Positions 35,742-46,970 of a stretch of DNA of 64,000 nucleotides are shown here, in pieces. How positions within the stretch are numbered: the stretch's first letter is position 1; every line of letters starts with the position of its first letter. The notes beneath the pieces are model-generated. The model worked only from the letters and a program-made list of their open reading frames with translations, was not told the DNA's origin and made no database searches. The position numbers and the translations under genes are program-made. Origin of the DNA: Capsicum annuum (lineage: Eukaryota > Streptophyta > Magnoliopsida > Solanales > Solanaceae); assembly GCF_002878395.1 (NCBI RefSeq), contig NC_061118.1, positions 87,940,228 through 88,004,227 on the forward strand, read 5' to 3'.

Positions 35742-36600
35742 TTGATTTCCAAGGGTTGTCTCTATCATTGGGTTCGGGTTAAAAATTCTAACTCAGAGGG
35801 TGCTTCTTTTCATTATGTCCCAGTAGTGAATAAATTCCCTGAGGTCTTCCCTGATGACCTTCTTGGTGTTCCTCCTAATAAGGAGATTCATTTTAGTATA
35901 GATCTTGTTCCGGACACTCATCCTATTTCTATTACCTCGTATAAAATGGATTCAGCTGAGTTGAAGGAGCTTAAGAAGCAACTAAAACATCTTTTAGACA
36001 AGGGTTTCATCTATCCTAGTATATCTTCGTAGGGTGCACTAGTTTTATTCGTGTGTAATAAGGATAGTTCCTTTCGAATTTGTATTGACTACCAGCAGTT
36101 GAATAAGGTGACGGTAAAGAATAAGTACCCTATTACAAAGATAGATGATTTGTTTGCTCAGTTTCAAGGTGCTAAGTTTTTCTCTGAGATTGATCTTCGA
36201 TCCGGGTATCATCAATTAAGTATTAGGGATGTTTATATCCCTAAGAATACTTTTAGACTTGGTATGGGCATTTCGAGTTTCTAGTTATGTCTTTTGGGTT
36301 GACCAATACCCCAACGACATTCGTGGATTTGATGAATAGGGTGTTCAATCAGTTTCTGGATTTGTTCATGATTGTCTTCATAGATGATATTTTGGTATAC
36401 TCTAAGAGCGAGGTATATCATGCTAATCACTTCTGCATTATGTTGCAAACTCTGAAAGATTAATAGTTGTATGCCAAATTTTTAAAATGTGAGTTCTGGT
36501 TGTACGTTGTCACTTTTCTAGGTCATGTCATTTTGAGTGAGGGGTCATGATGGATTCACAGAAAGTTATTATGGTTAAGAAGTGGCCTAGACCCACGACT
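35742..36600 (+). pseudogene. pol: Element D reverse transcriptase (broken)
   Basis: The pre-RT and palm run at 35,742-36,032 ('VPVVNKFPEVFPDDLLGVPP', 'HPISITSYKMDSAELKELKK', 'LLDKGFIYPS'). They continue at 36,051-36,284 ('[20 protein letters not shown]', '[14 protein letters not shown]'). The catalytic [12 protein letters not shown] is at about 36,377-36,415, with FIDD at 36,377-36,388. The thumb continues to 36,600. Stops lie between the pieces, including one at 36,282-36,284. The active site is intact. Confidence 0.87.
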
Positions 36601-37140
36601 CCAACCGATATTTGAAGTTTCTTGGGTTTAGCTGGTTACTACAAGGGGATTGCTGAAAGTTTTTCTTCTATAGTTGCCTCGTTGACTAAGTTAACTCAGA
36701 AAAAGGTAAAGTTCATGCGGTCGGATGCTTGTAAGGGTAGTCTTGAGAAGCTGAAGGATAAGCTGATTTCGACACCAGTCTTGACTTTGCCTGAAGGCAC
36801 TGATGGTTTTGTAGTCTACTGTAATGCATTCCATATGGGACATGGTTACATTTTGATGCAGCATGGCAAGGTGATAGCTTATGCCTCTAGACAGTTGAAG
36901 GTGTGTGATAAGAATTACCCAACACATCACTTAGAATTATTGGTTGTGGTATTTGCATTGAAGATATGGCATCACTATCTATATGGTGTGCATATGGATA
37001 TCTTTTCCGATCATAAGAGCCTGCAATATGTGTTTACACAGAAAGAGTTGAACCTCAAGCAAAGAAGGTAGCTTGAGCTACTCAAGGATTATGACATGAG
37101 TGTTCACTACCATCCAGGTAAAGCTAATGTGGTTGCTGAT
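36601..37140 (+). pseudogene. pol: Element D RNase H (largely open)
   Basis: The open stretch 36,622-37,071 reads 'LSKKVKF'-type connection sequence and '[20 protein letters not shown]', then '[20 protein letters not shown]'. In that piece the first catalytic Asp (normally YCDAS) is Asn. '[17 protein letters not shown]' carries the region of the catalytic Glu ('[15 protein letters not shown]', Glu kept) and '[16 protein letters not shown]' the next Asp. A stop at 37,070 precedes 'YDMSVHYHPGKANVVADTL'. Confidence 0.85.
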
Positions 37141-38360
37141 ACTCTAAGAAGGTTATCCATAGGAAGTATAGCTCATGTGGATGAAGAGAAGCAAGAGTTG
37201 GTGATATATATTTGTCATTTGTTTAACCTTGGAGTTCATCTCTTAGACTCTGAGGATGGTGGTCTGGTTGTGCAAGAGGTGGCGCAGTCGTCTCTTGGTG
37301 CTGAAGTAAAGGAGAAGCAAGTGTTAGATCTTTTCTTGATGAGGATCAAAATAGATATAGGTATGCAGAAGGTGATGGCCTTTGAGATTAGTGGTGATGG
37401 TACCTTGCAATACAAAGGGAGGTTATGTGTTCCCGACATAGATGGATTGCGAGAAAGGATCTTGGCTGAGGCGCATGAGTCATGCTTTGCCATTTATCCT
37501 GGTTCGACAAAAATATATCATAAACTTAAGGACATGTATTGGTGGAATAATATGAAGCGAGATGTGGCTAGTTTGTATCTAAGTGCATGATGTTCCTACA
37601 AGTGAAGGTTAAGTACATGAAACCCAGAGGATTGTATCAAGAGATTGAGTTGCCTATTTGGAAATGAGAAGTGATCAACATAGATTTCGTAACTAGTCTT
37701 CCTTGGTCTTAAAATCAGTTCGATTTGATTTGGGTCATCGTGGATAGGATGACTAAGTCTACTCACTTCTTGCTAGTGCAGATAAATTTCTTGGCTAAGG
37801 ATTATGCAAGGTTTTATGTCCAATAAATTGTGAAGCTAATGGGGTACCTATTTCTATCATCTCAGATCGTGGCACGCAGTTTTCATCTCACTTTTGGCGG
37901 TCATTTCAGAAAGGTTTGGGGACCAAGTCTTAGTACTGCTTTTCACCCGCAGTTGGATGGGCAAGAAGAAAGGACTATTCTAACATTGGAAGACATGCTT
38001 AGAGCTTGCATGATTAACTATAGTGGTAGTTGGGTTAAGCATTTACCTCTTATAGAGTTTGCATACAACAATAGCTACCACTCTAGGTGTAGGTCTCCTA
38101 TTAGGTGGTTTGAGGTTGGTGAGGTAGATATATTTGGCTTGGATTTGGTTCACCAAGCTATGGAGAAGGTGAAGGTGATTCGGTATAGGCTTAAAGCCAC
38201 CCAAAGTTTCCAAAAGTCCTATGCGAATATGAGGTGTAGGAAGTTAGAGTGTGAGGTTGGGGATAAGGTGTTCTTGAAGGTGTCTCCCATGAAGAGAGTG
38301 ATGCAATTTGGGAAAAAGAAAAGATCAGTCCCAGGTATGTTGGTCCTTACTTGGTTTTAA
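37096..38360 (+). pseudogene. pol: Element D integrase (broken, with a conserved stretch deleted)
   Basis: At 37,096-37,590 the RNase H end and the integrase zinc domain are open ('YHPGKANVVADTLRRL', 'YPGSTKIYHKLKDMYWWNN'). A frameshift at about 37,585 precedes the Cys pair. The core has 'INIDFVTSLPWS' (first Asp, 37,680), 'SSQIVARSF' in one frame where the Asp-Arg-Gly-Thr-Gln motif is read in another (37,857-37,890), and 'QLDGQEERTILTLEDML' (third catalytic residue Glu kept). At 38,084-38,090 the conserved stretch between 'NNSYHSR' and 'SPIRWF' is missing; about 13 codons are absent compared with A and F. Confidence 0.85.
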
Positions 38361-38700
38361 GAAGAGTTGGCAATATTTGGTATGAGTTGGATTTGCCTTC
38401 TAGTTTGAGCTCCATTCACCCTGTATTTCATGTTTCCATGTTAAGAAAGTATATGGGTGATTCGTCTCAAATTGTACCTCTCAAGGATATTGGTATTTTG
38501 GATTCTCTATCTTACAAGGAGGTCCTAGTTGAGATATTGGATCGGTAGGTTCATCGATTGTAGACCAAAGACGCAGCTGTGGTAAAGGTTCTGTAGAGGA
38601 ACCACAAGGTGAAAAAGGCTACATGGGAAGCTGAAGAGGAAATAAAGTCCAAGAATCTAATCTTGTTTCCTGTTTCAAAAATTCATGCGTAAGGTATATG
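38351..38700 (+). pseudogene. pol: Element D integrase C-terminus with chromodomain-like segment
   Basis: The open stretch 38,351-38,548 reads 'LRRVGNIWYELDLPSSL', 'HPVFHVSMLRKYMGDSSQIV' and 'YKEVLVEILDR', then a stop. 'VVKVL', a further stop, and 'KKATWEAEEEIKSKN' follow to about 38,655. This is the same chromodomain-type ending seen in A and F. The frame moves by one base relative to the preceding block, which ends at 38,360. Confidence 0.83.
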
Positions 38701-38851
38701 TTGCTCTTAGCATCTTTGTTTTCTGACTTTGTTAAAGGAAAGATTGATTCCTTGGCATCTTTGTTTTCTATCTCAAAGGTAAGAGTAGAGATGTTTGGGG
38801 GTTTAATCATGCTAGTTACCTCTTTGTCCCATCATTCGTAGAGGAATGGTC

Positions 38852-38866
38852 CAAGCAGGGGAGAAT
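38852..38866 (+). other. Polypurine tract of element D
   Basis: The purine-rich stretch AAGCAGGGGAGAAT lies directly before the 3' LTR start at 38,867. Confidence 0.65.
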
Positions 38867-41114
38867 TGAAACACCCTGGGTTTTGGCCCTTGGAAATTTC
38901 CTAAGTTTTGACTCACTATCTTTGTAACGACCATACGAGTCGTATAGTGAAGGTACGGTTAGGTGACCCTATTCGTTAGGAGTCCAAAGAATGGTTGTTG
39001 GGGTTCTTTTATGGTTACGATTAGGATGGTACGAGTCATTAGTGGTGGTGACAGTTTATTTGGTAGGTCCCTTAGACAAATCAGTAACTTAGTGACTTAG
39101 CTCTGAGTACGATTGGCTTACTAAGAGCCGTGAGGATAGGGTACAAGTGGCAAGCTAGGGTCACATATTGTTCAGTGTCCAATCCCTTTGGGTTCTGACT
39201 TGGGTATGACTAGACCATAACAGTCATATGGTCTAGTGACGAGTTAGGTAAGCAATTTGTATGTTGGACAGTATGTGGCGTCCAACTTTCTATTCTAGTG
39301 ACAACTTGATGATACCAGTCATATGATGTGGTGACGAGTTGAAGGATCAACGCGTACCCACTTACGATTTTCCCACAGTTTTAAGTTAGGGTATTCTGGA
39401 CATTTCCCCTTTGTAACTCCCTTAGATACCTTGACATAAAACACCCTTTGGGGCTTCATTAACCTATTACTTTCAATCAAACACTTAAAATCTCTCTCAA
39501 CTCTCTCTCAAGCAAAAGTCTAGGGTTTTTTCAAGATAATCAATTAAATCTTTCGAGGGTGGTTTCTCTTCGTCTTCCTTGGTTTCTAAGGCATGTTATT
39601 CCTCCCTCATTATCAATTTACAAAGAGCATGTGTTTTAATGAATGAATTTCATGATATTGTTGTGGTTTGAAATAATGGTTAGGGGTTTTAGGTGTTTAT
39701 GGTTGAATAATGTTTCTCATGGTTTAATGATGTTTCTTTCATTGCTTTTAATATGATTTTGACATTATGGAATGCATGGTTGTGGCAAATGGATTAGGGG
39801 TACTTTGGATTCCTCCAAATTACTTGGTTGTGGTTTTGAAACATGTGTGCCCTCAACCTATTTTTTAAAATGTCAATAAGAATGGTTTTGTCATATAGTT
39901 TGACTATTATTAAAATCCTTGCATTGCATAAGAGTTAATAGAACATAAATTGGTTTTGTTGGTTTTAAATAGTTTGGAAAGTCCTTGATGGCCATGGTTT
40001 TGGTTAAATTGGAAACTTGGGAGTCAACTTGGTTTAATAGTGTTGGTATGCATAAAAGGATAGACTTGCAAAACCCAATTTTGGTATAACGATAGCAATG
40101 GTTAATGCCTAAACAAAAGACTCCTTGGTAAATGGTTTGGTTATGTGTAAAAGGTTTTATTAGGCTTAAAGAGGGTCGAGTAGCACAAATCATAGAAGGA
40201 GGGGGTCTCGGGGGGGCAACATTGGAAACTCATATTTTCCAATGTTAGGGTGGTCTTGCAGACCGTGTGCATGTTGTTACACTTATATCTTGGGAGATAT
40301 ACCAGTCATCTCAGGTTATTTTCTCCGGTCTTGCGGCTAACACGCACTGTGGCCCTTTCAACAGAAGGAGATGAACCCATTTAGACCATGGGTGGTTTTA
40401 GGACGATCAAGCTACTCAGCCCAGGTTTTTTTTAGATGGATGCTAAACCCAGCTCCCTATCATGGCACGATATATATATGTGTGTGTGTGTGCGCGCGCG
40501 TGTGTGATTGCATATGGTTATTTACTTTGGTTTTGAATTACTGGCACTATTTTATCTTATCCCTGATTACATGCTAGCGTTCACTCTACTAACCGCCTTC
40601 GGGCACTGTATCCCCATGCAATGTAGGTACCAGCCATACTACCATTCCTTCAGCTCAGTGACTTAGATTTTGGGAAAGCTTTGAGTCAGACGGAAGTGGT
40701 GAGCTTCCATACTCGCAAAGTCTCCATTTCATGCTATGGTCTTCTTTTACTTTTGTTATTTCCTTAGTTTGGTTGTGGCTATGGTCAGGTGCATGTCCCG
40801 ACTAGATGTTATTGATTCTGGATGGAGGATTTGTCAAAGAACTATGAGCATGGGCGGTGTCGGTATTGGTGTCAGCCTTGGTATTAGTATTGGCATTGGG
40901 GTGGACACCGGTTGGATGTTTTATTGAGGTTGCTGAATTATGATTATAGACTTTATCTAATGTCCATAAATTATTCTTTTTTTAAATTGTTATATGTTTG
41001 GAATTCATTCGATGTAGGGTGCAAGGCGGTTATGGTTGGGTATTGGGGGTGGTTTCTGATCCTAGTTAGACTTGAGATACCCGACACGACTAGGACTTGG
41101 TTTGGGTTGTGTCA
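38867..41114 (+). mobile_element. Element D 3' LTR
   Basis: It pairs with 31,584-33,815, sharing the TGAAACACCCTGGGTTT start and the GTGTCA end. It contains a (TA)(TG)(CG)(TG) microsatellite at 40,470-40,506, shorter and simpler in the 5' LTR (33,188-33,200), and the six-base-periodic tract at 40,853-40,916. Confidence 0.92.
40470..40506. repeat. Compound (TA)(TG)(CG)(TG) microsatellite
   Basis: Alternating purine-pyrimidine dinucleotides of three kinds are joined in one run inside D's 3' LTR. Confidence 0.9.
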
Positions 41115-41179
41115 AATTTCAATGGGGGTACAAACAGATTATTATGTGAAAAGTAAAATAAAATCATAAAATATAAAAT

Positions 41180-42390
41180 ATGGCTTGTGTTGTGACCCAA
41201 CTAACCAGATCGTAAGGGCACCTACTCTATCCACCTTGATCAGATAACCCTTAACCCCTACCCCCCATTCAAACAAATGCAAAAGTTATAAATAATTTTA
41301 TTAAAGATCTCAAAATCTAAACAATATTACAATTTGTTTTCATAATACAAAGAATAAAAATACTTTTCTCGAGGACCTAGTTTAGACATGTATATGAGCC
41401 ACTAATATAGTAAAAGACAAAACAAATGACACAGCTTCCACCATAGAAATCAAATGAGTGGATGCTACTAGAGATCTCTGCTCACCTAAGAAACAACAAT
41501 TGATCCTGTAACCCGACAATATCCCAAAAAGATATAGAGAAAGTAGTATCAGTACAACCATACGTACTAGTAGGTATTTTCGATCGATCGGATTAGATCA
41601 CTTAAACATCATATAGAAATTCAAAAAAAAGTATGACAAGTTGTATAACAATGTAATTCACAACATCACTTTCACCCACTTATGTTATCTTTCTCTCTCA
41701 TATTACCTAGGAGTATTTCCATTTTTATTCTCATTTACTTAGTTGTATCCAATTCATTACTAATAGAAATTTGTACCACTGATATTCTCCTTATACCATT
41801 CACGCTTAGTCTCACTAATCACACATCACTCTTCACATCAAATTTCATCCATGTAACTCTCACTTGCCTTGCCTTAATAGTTATTATAAGTTGATTTATT
41901 CCACTTACACTTCAGTTACTACAAATGAACAGTTTAACTCTAATTAAGTAACGTCTCTATAATCAAAAGTCATGTATTATCATTTTTCACCCATAACTCT
42001 AGGAAACTCAGCAATATAGGGATTATATACGATAGCCAGAACATACCATTATCGAATTAAGAACACATAATTCTTTATATTCTTAGAGGAATACTTTCTT
42101 GAAGTTGACCCTAGTTTTATCTTAGACCAAAACTCAATCGGTAAGGACACTTCCCACTTAACTTTGTGATAGGGGTATACCTAGTTCACTCTTATACTAA
42201 ATAATTTACCTAACATCCATGAAAAATGAGGTTTTTATGCCTTTACCATAGATATTTTCAGTAATGACAAAATGGCTCATTACTCATTCTTCATAGGTGT
42301 TAGGTAAATTATCTAGTATAGAAGTTCATTTGTTTAACAGACCTAACCCAGTGCTTTCACCTCCCATGGCAGTCGAGGGCTGAGCCATAC
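41180..42390 (-). repeat. Degenerate LTR-like repeat (uncertain)
   Basis: The stretch begins 'tgttgtgacccaactaac', like the reverse complement of a Ty3 LTR end. It has a layout resembling other LTRs here ('gctcacctaag', 'agtatcagtacaaccatacg'). No gene is visible. The open frame at 41,682-41,894 has no family features. The part at 42,040-42,330 recurs at 58,290-58,540. No target duplication could be identified, so the limits are approximate. Confidence 0.35.
42040..42330 (+). repeat. Dispersed repeat, copy 1 (direct partner at 58,290-58,540)
   Basis: 'ttagaccaaaactcaatcgg', 'taatttacctaacatccatg' and 'tttttatgcctttaccatag' match the second copy in the same order and orientation. I see no coding potential. 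Confidence 0.65.
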
Positions 42391-42849
42391 ACCCCCAAAC
42401 CTTATCATAAATAAATATATTAATAAATAAAAAAAAGTACAAGGGGGGACATAAACCTTACCTCCATCCTATGGTGGTTCAAAGTCTACTAAAATACTAA
42501 GGCTAGTTAAATCGTCCCCAAAACTAGAAGGAAACCTAGAAGACAAAAAACCTGAGAAGAGAGGACTCCTCTCAAGTGCAAAAAAATATAGAAATGCATA
42601 AATGAGGAAGACTCTCCCTTTACAAATAAAGAGAAAATCACAAACAAAAATATTTTCTTCAAAAAGGATATACCTATACTATATAGCCTAAAAGAAGAAG
42701 GAAATTTTATAAGAAGAAACAAGAAGGTCTAGGAAACTGCACTATAAATAAGTTCCTAACTCATCTAGTATAACTCCTAATAAATCTAAAGGAGGTTCTT
42801 TGATCCGCTTCATTTTTCTTCTTTTAAATTTTATCATGCCAAGTTTGTC

Positions 42850-43500
42850 AAGAACAAAGTGCCCTCTTGTATCATCTAGCAGCTACTGAAATATGAAATA
42901 ATATTGTGGATCCTCATAATTATGACTAATTATAGATAAAGAATCTGCAACAGTGTTTGCTTCTCTATACGTGTGTCTACAGGTAATATGCTTAAATTGC
43001 TCCATGACTCTTCTAATGATATCTATATAAGTTTGAATCTTCCAAGGAGCTGTAACATAATCCTTGATCCACTTAATAATTAGGTCAGAATCAACTTCTA
43101 AAATAATTCTTGAATAGGCATTCTGTAAACACTAAGTTAGACTAATATGCACAGCTTCAATTTCCGTTTGGTTGCTGGTACCAAATCGAAGAGCACTAGC
43201 ATAGGCAAAAATAAGATTTCCCTGATGATCACTCACTATACTTCTAGCACCGATCCTGCCTAGATTATTAAGTGCACTACCATCTGTATTCAACTTTAAC
43301 ACAGTAGCAGTAGGCCTGATCCACCTAACTTCAAGAACCTTAGTCATCTGGTAGCACCCCTCTAAAAATATCACCATATCTTTCCAGTTATAAGGCCAAA
43401 ATATGTAAGAATAATTGGTGTTTAACGGCATGCATATGCCTTTGAAAATTTGAAACTTAACTCTTGCCAAGTTAGAATGCTTTCCCCCATATTTTATCAC
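42850..43500 (-). pseudogene. LINE RNase H domain (broken)
   Basis: The open stretch 43,500-43,132 contains 'TATVLKLNTDGSALNNLGR' (first Asp), 'ARSIVSDHQGNLIFAYA' and 'SNQTEIEAVHISLT' (Glu). After a stop the domain continues with 'AYSRIILEVDSDLIIKWI' (Asp) and 'HTYREANTVADSLS' (the C-terminal N-x-x-A-D signature) to about 42,880. This is the plant RVT_3-type RNase H at the end of LINE ORF2. All key acidic residues are visible, but the domain is split by stops. Confidence 0.82.
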
Positions 43501-44580
43501 ACATCTAATTTTCCATAAGTTTCAATAAATAAAAATAGAAAGAACCTGAAGAGTCAACTTATGAGCTTCATTTTTATGTTAAAAAATCTACCACCTCATA
43601 ATCAGATTCCTTAGTGTAGTTGTGGTATGAGTAACTCTTAAAGAATTAGAGACAAATTGCCAAACATTTTGAGCAAAAATACCACTGACCATAATGTGCT
43701 CAATAGTATCCGGACCTGGAATATGACAATAATGACAATCTGATGGATCATGACCAAAGAAAGTCAATTTCTCATTCATAAGGAGCTTACCTCTTAATGG
43801 TCTCTACAAAAGAAACGAGCACTTAAAAGGAACATATTTCTGCAAAGTACATATGTTGGTCATTTTTTACTTTTGTGAGGTCTTATAAGATACCAAGCTG
43901 AAGAACAAGTGAAATTCCGACTAGAAGTAAGCATCCAAATAGGTTGGTCAGCCACACATTCACTGTAATGAAATTAAGTGTACATGATAAAATGAACAAT
44001 AACAGGTGGAAAAATCTGATTGATTTTTTCAACATCCCATTCACCTTGCACCTAAAGTTGATTAACTTTGATGTTGTTATACCTAATAGGTACATTTCTA
44101 AAATAATGAAGAGGTCTCACTACTAATCAGCCATCCCATCAAAAGGAGAATGTACCAGACTTTAATCTCCAATGAATGTATTTTTCAATAATTTGCCTGT
44201 TGTATATCATACCCTTCCATACAAGAGAATTTCCAATGTCCCATTTCTTGATCACCAAATGTGCTCTTGGACAATATTTTGCTCTAAGGAAGTCCCCCCA
44301 CAATGTATTTTTAGATCTAAGAGTTCACCATTGTTAAATTGAAGAGCAACATAAATATCTGAAAGGTTTTTAGTACCAATACATCCTTCATTAATGGGAT
44401 AAGATAGATTCCTCCATGATGACCAGTGATATTTCTTCTTGTTCTCTGACCATCCCTAAAAGAAATCAGTAAAACAAACTCAAGATTTGTTTAAAAGTAG
44501 TACAAGTAGGGATCACTGTAAATAAAATGTGAATAGGTAAAGACTGAAGCACATATTTAATGAGAGTTTCTCTACCTCCA
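43501..44580 (-). pseudogene. LINE zf-RVT region and RT-RNase H linker (broken)
   Basis: The open stretch 43,779-43,588 ('MNEKLTFFGHDPSDCHYCHI', 'DTIEHIMVSGIFAQNVWQ') is the zf-RVT module, which normally has a C-x2-C, H, C pattern ahead of 'A..VW'. Here the last Cys reads Gly or Ile. Upstream to 44,580 pieces of the linker can be read ('NKKKYHWSSWRNLSYPI', 'GCIGTKNL') with many shifts. It would help bind nucleic acid during target-primed reverse transcription. Confidence 0.65.
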
Positions 44581-45900
44581 TAGTTGAGAATTTTAGTCTG
44601 CCAACCAACTGATTTTTTCCACCACTTTAGAAACCAAACCTTAATAATAAATGATTCTTCGTCTTCCTGTGTAAATAGGGCAACCCAAGTAAGTGATAGG
44701 ACTCATTTTCTGCTTGAAACTAGTTACCTGCTTGATTTTATTGATGGTACTAGGAAAAGTACTAGAATGATGCATGAAATGACTTGTTTTTTGTTAATAA
44801 TATGCCTTGACACTTTCTTATAATCAGCAAGAACTTGCATAAGAAGTCTCAAGGTAGTTCTTTTCCCACATATGAATATTATCACATCATCAGCAAAACT
44901 AAGATGATTGAATTGAGGGCTATTTTGCTTCATTGTAAAACCATGATACAGGTGATGGTGCTATAAATTATTAAGTATTCTATAAGGAACCTCAGCACCA
45001 AAGATGAAAAAGCTAATGAGAAAGGATCTCTTTGTTTTAAGCCTTTGGTAGACTGAAAGAAACCATGTCATGACCCATTAACAATCATATAATACCAACT
45101 GTTGGACATAAGTCTCTATATCATATCAATAATACCTTCTCCAAAGCCCATTCTCTTGAGAACTAGATAAATAAAGGACCAAGAAACCCTGTCATAAGCC
45201 TTTGACATGCCCAATTTAATCACAACATTCTCACCTTGATTAGGCTTCTTGATATTGTGGATGAACTCTTGAGAGAGAACAATACTTTTTGAAATGCTTT
45301 TTTCCTTTCACGAATCCTGATTGGTTGGCAAAAATCAAATTGGGAATAATTGGTGCTAATTTGAGACTAATCAGCTTGGAAATAATTTTATTCGTGAAAT
45401 TACTCAAGCTTATGGATCTAAATTCTGAAAGTTTATTAGGATGATCTACTTTTGGGAGTAAGATCAAACAAGCATGAGAAAAATATTTAGGCATAAGTGG
45501 CCACAAATGAATACTTAAACCATTTTAAGAGGTCTTGTTTAATAATATGCCAACAAGTTTGAAAAAATTTGCCATTCATGCCATCAGGTCCTGCTACAAA
45601 TTGAGTACTCATTGAGAAGACTACAGCTTTAAGCTCGTCCAGAGTTGTATCTTCAAGAATAATGTTGTTGTGTTCAGTTGTGATCATTCTGGGAATGTAG
45701 ATGAGATATTCTTCAGGTACCACCTCCTCTTTACCAGTAAAAATCTCTTGAAAATATTCACAAGCAGCTACAGTAATTTTATTGTCACCTTGTACCCAAT
45801 TCCCTTCTTCATTCTTGATTCTATGGATAAATAACTTCCTTATTCTTCCTCTGATTACAACATGGAAATATCTAGAATTAGCATCTCCATCCTTGAACTA
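44581..45900 (-). pseudogene. LINE reverse transcriptase (broken)
   Basis: Pieces in order: 45,723-45,487 ('VVFSMSTQFVAGPDGMNGKF' with the GPDG motif), 45,506-45,240 ('CLILLPKVDHPNKLSEFRSI', 'NQSGFVKGK'), 'IKLGMSKAYDRVSWSF' (about 45,215-45,170, first catalytic Asp), and 44,933-44,724 ('SPQFNHLSFADDVIIFICG'). The catalytic FADD is at 44,886-44,897. These are motifs of non-LTR reverse transcriptase. The catalytic box is intact, but stops lie between the pieces. The enzyme would prime on nicked chromosomal DNA. Confidence 0.86.
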
Positions 45901-46229
45901 TTTAATTGAGATTTTTTCTTGAGAATTGACTCATCTAGTTTCAGGAATCTGATATATTCATCTTTCAATTGGTGTAAATTAATCATGTTCTCATCAGTGT
46001 TATTCTAAATTAGCTCTTCTTCAGTAGTTCTAACCTTATCTTCATACTCTTTCACTTAGTGTAAATATCACCAAATTCCTTCTTGGACTAGTGACTAAGA
46101 ATGTTGGTTAGTCTTTTCATTTTTTGATAAAAAGACCACATAGGATCACCCTCATAAGGTCTGTTCAAGTAGTTCTTATTTGTTTCAAGGAAATATTTGT
46201 TCTCAACCCAGCAATTTAAGAAGTTAAAG

Positions 46230-46970
46230 TATTTTATGTAATTCTCCTATTTATCTTGCATTTGTAACAAATTAGGGCAATGATCAGAACCCACAGAAGA
46301 AAGATGATTTTTGGTAGTAAGTGGCATTTTCTTTAACCAAGAATCAGTGACTAAGGCTCTATCCAACCTCTTCTAAATTTTGAAATTGATACCTTTTAAG
46401 TTGGACCAAGTGAACCTCTGACCACTAAAACCAATATCTATCAGACCACAAGCTTCAATAACCCCAATCAAATCAAATCTTTTTATTATGTTGCAAGGAG
46501 CACCCCCCAATTTTTCATCAATAAAAGTAATCATGTTGAAATCACCTACAACACTAAGCCACGTTAAGAGAAGAAAAGTGTAATATCCTATCCCAAAGAG
46601 GTCTTCTCAAACTGTCTAGGCATTTTGCATACATAAAACTCATCATATAGGATTGACTCAACCCCACATGAGTGATTACACTAATGATTTGTTGCTCATA
46701 AGATTCTACAGTATTACAGTTAATGTCATGAGTCTAAAACATCCATATCTTTCCATAGCATTACAAGTTTCCTTGCCCATTTTTAACTAAACTCTGAAAT
46801 TATGGAGCTGAGAGTTATTAGAAAAAAGTTAAAGTATGGTAATCAGAGAGAGATTATGGATTCTTAAGAGGTCTAAGACTTTCCATTGCCTCTTGGGTAT
46901 TAATACCCTTGGCATTCCAAATGAGCTTACTAATCATAATAAACCTTTAGATTGAGACCTAATGAAAACC
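46230..46970 (-). pseudogene. LINE APE-type endonuclease (broken)
   Basis: The start reads 'LIWNAKGINTQEAMESLRPL' (about 46,935-46,870). The second half has 'VVGDFNMITFIDEKLGGAP' (46,560-46,500; the GDFN catalytic motif), 'GLIDIGFSGQRFTWSN', 'RLDRALVTDSWL' and 'GSDHCPNLL' (about 46,300-46,270; the SDH motif). These are the conserved blocks of the L1 endonuclease that nicks target DNA. The middle (46,600-46,860) is decayed. Confidence 0.82.

Larger units (their letters stand above)
31584..41114 (+). mobile_element. Element D: complete but defective Tekay/Del-type Ty3/gypsy retrotransposon
   Basis: LTRs at 31,584-33,815 and 38,867-41,114 (both TGAAACACCC...GTCA) enclose a PBS, gag, pol and a chromodomain segment in the order gag-protease-RT-RNase H-integrase. 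Flanks are AATAT (31,579-31,583) and AATTT (41,115-41,119), a 5-bp duplication with one change. It is the least damaged of the three Tekay-type copies. It keeps the protease D-S-G and RT FIDD, but has stops throughout and a deletion in integrase. It lies 92 bases from the end of A. Confidence 0.93.

Noticed and set aside
41188..42390. Complete solo LTR call for the stretch right of element D
   Set aside because: One end looks LTR-like, but no matching terminus or target duplication could be found, so it is listed only as an uncertain repeat.
42507..42722. Hydrophobic 71-codon frame at the LINE 3' end as a membrane protein
   Set aside because: It lies in the LINE 3' tail downstream of RNase H; hydrophobicity follows from T-rich composition on the minus strand.
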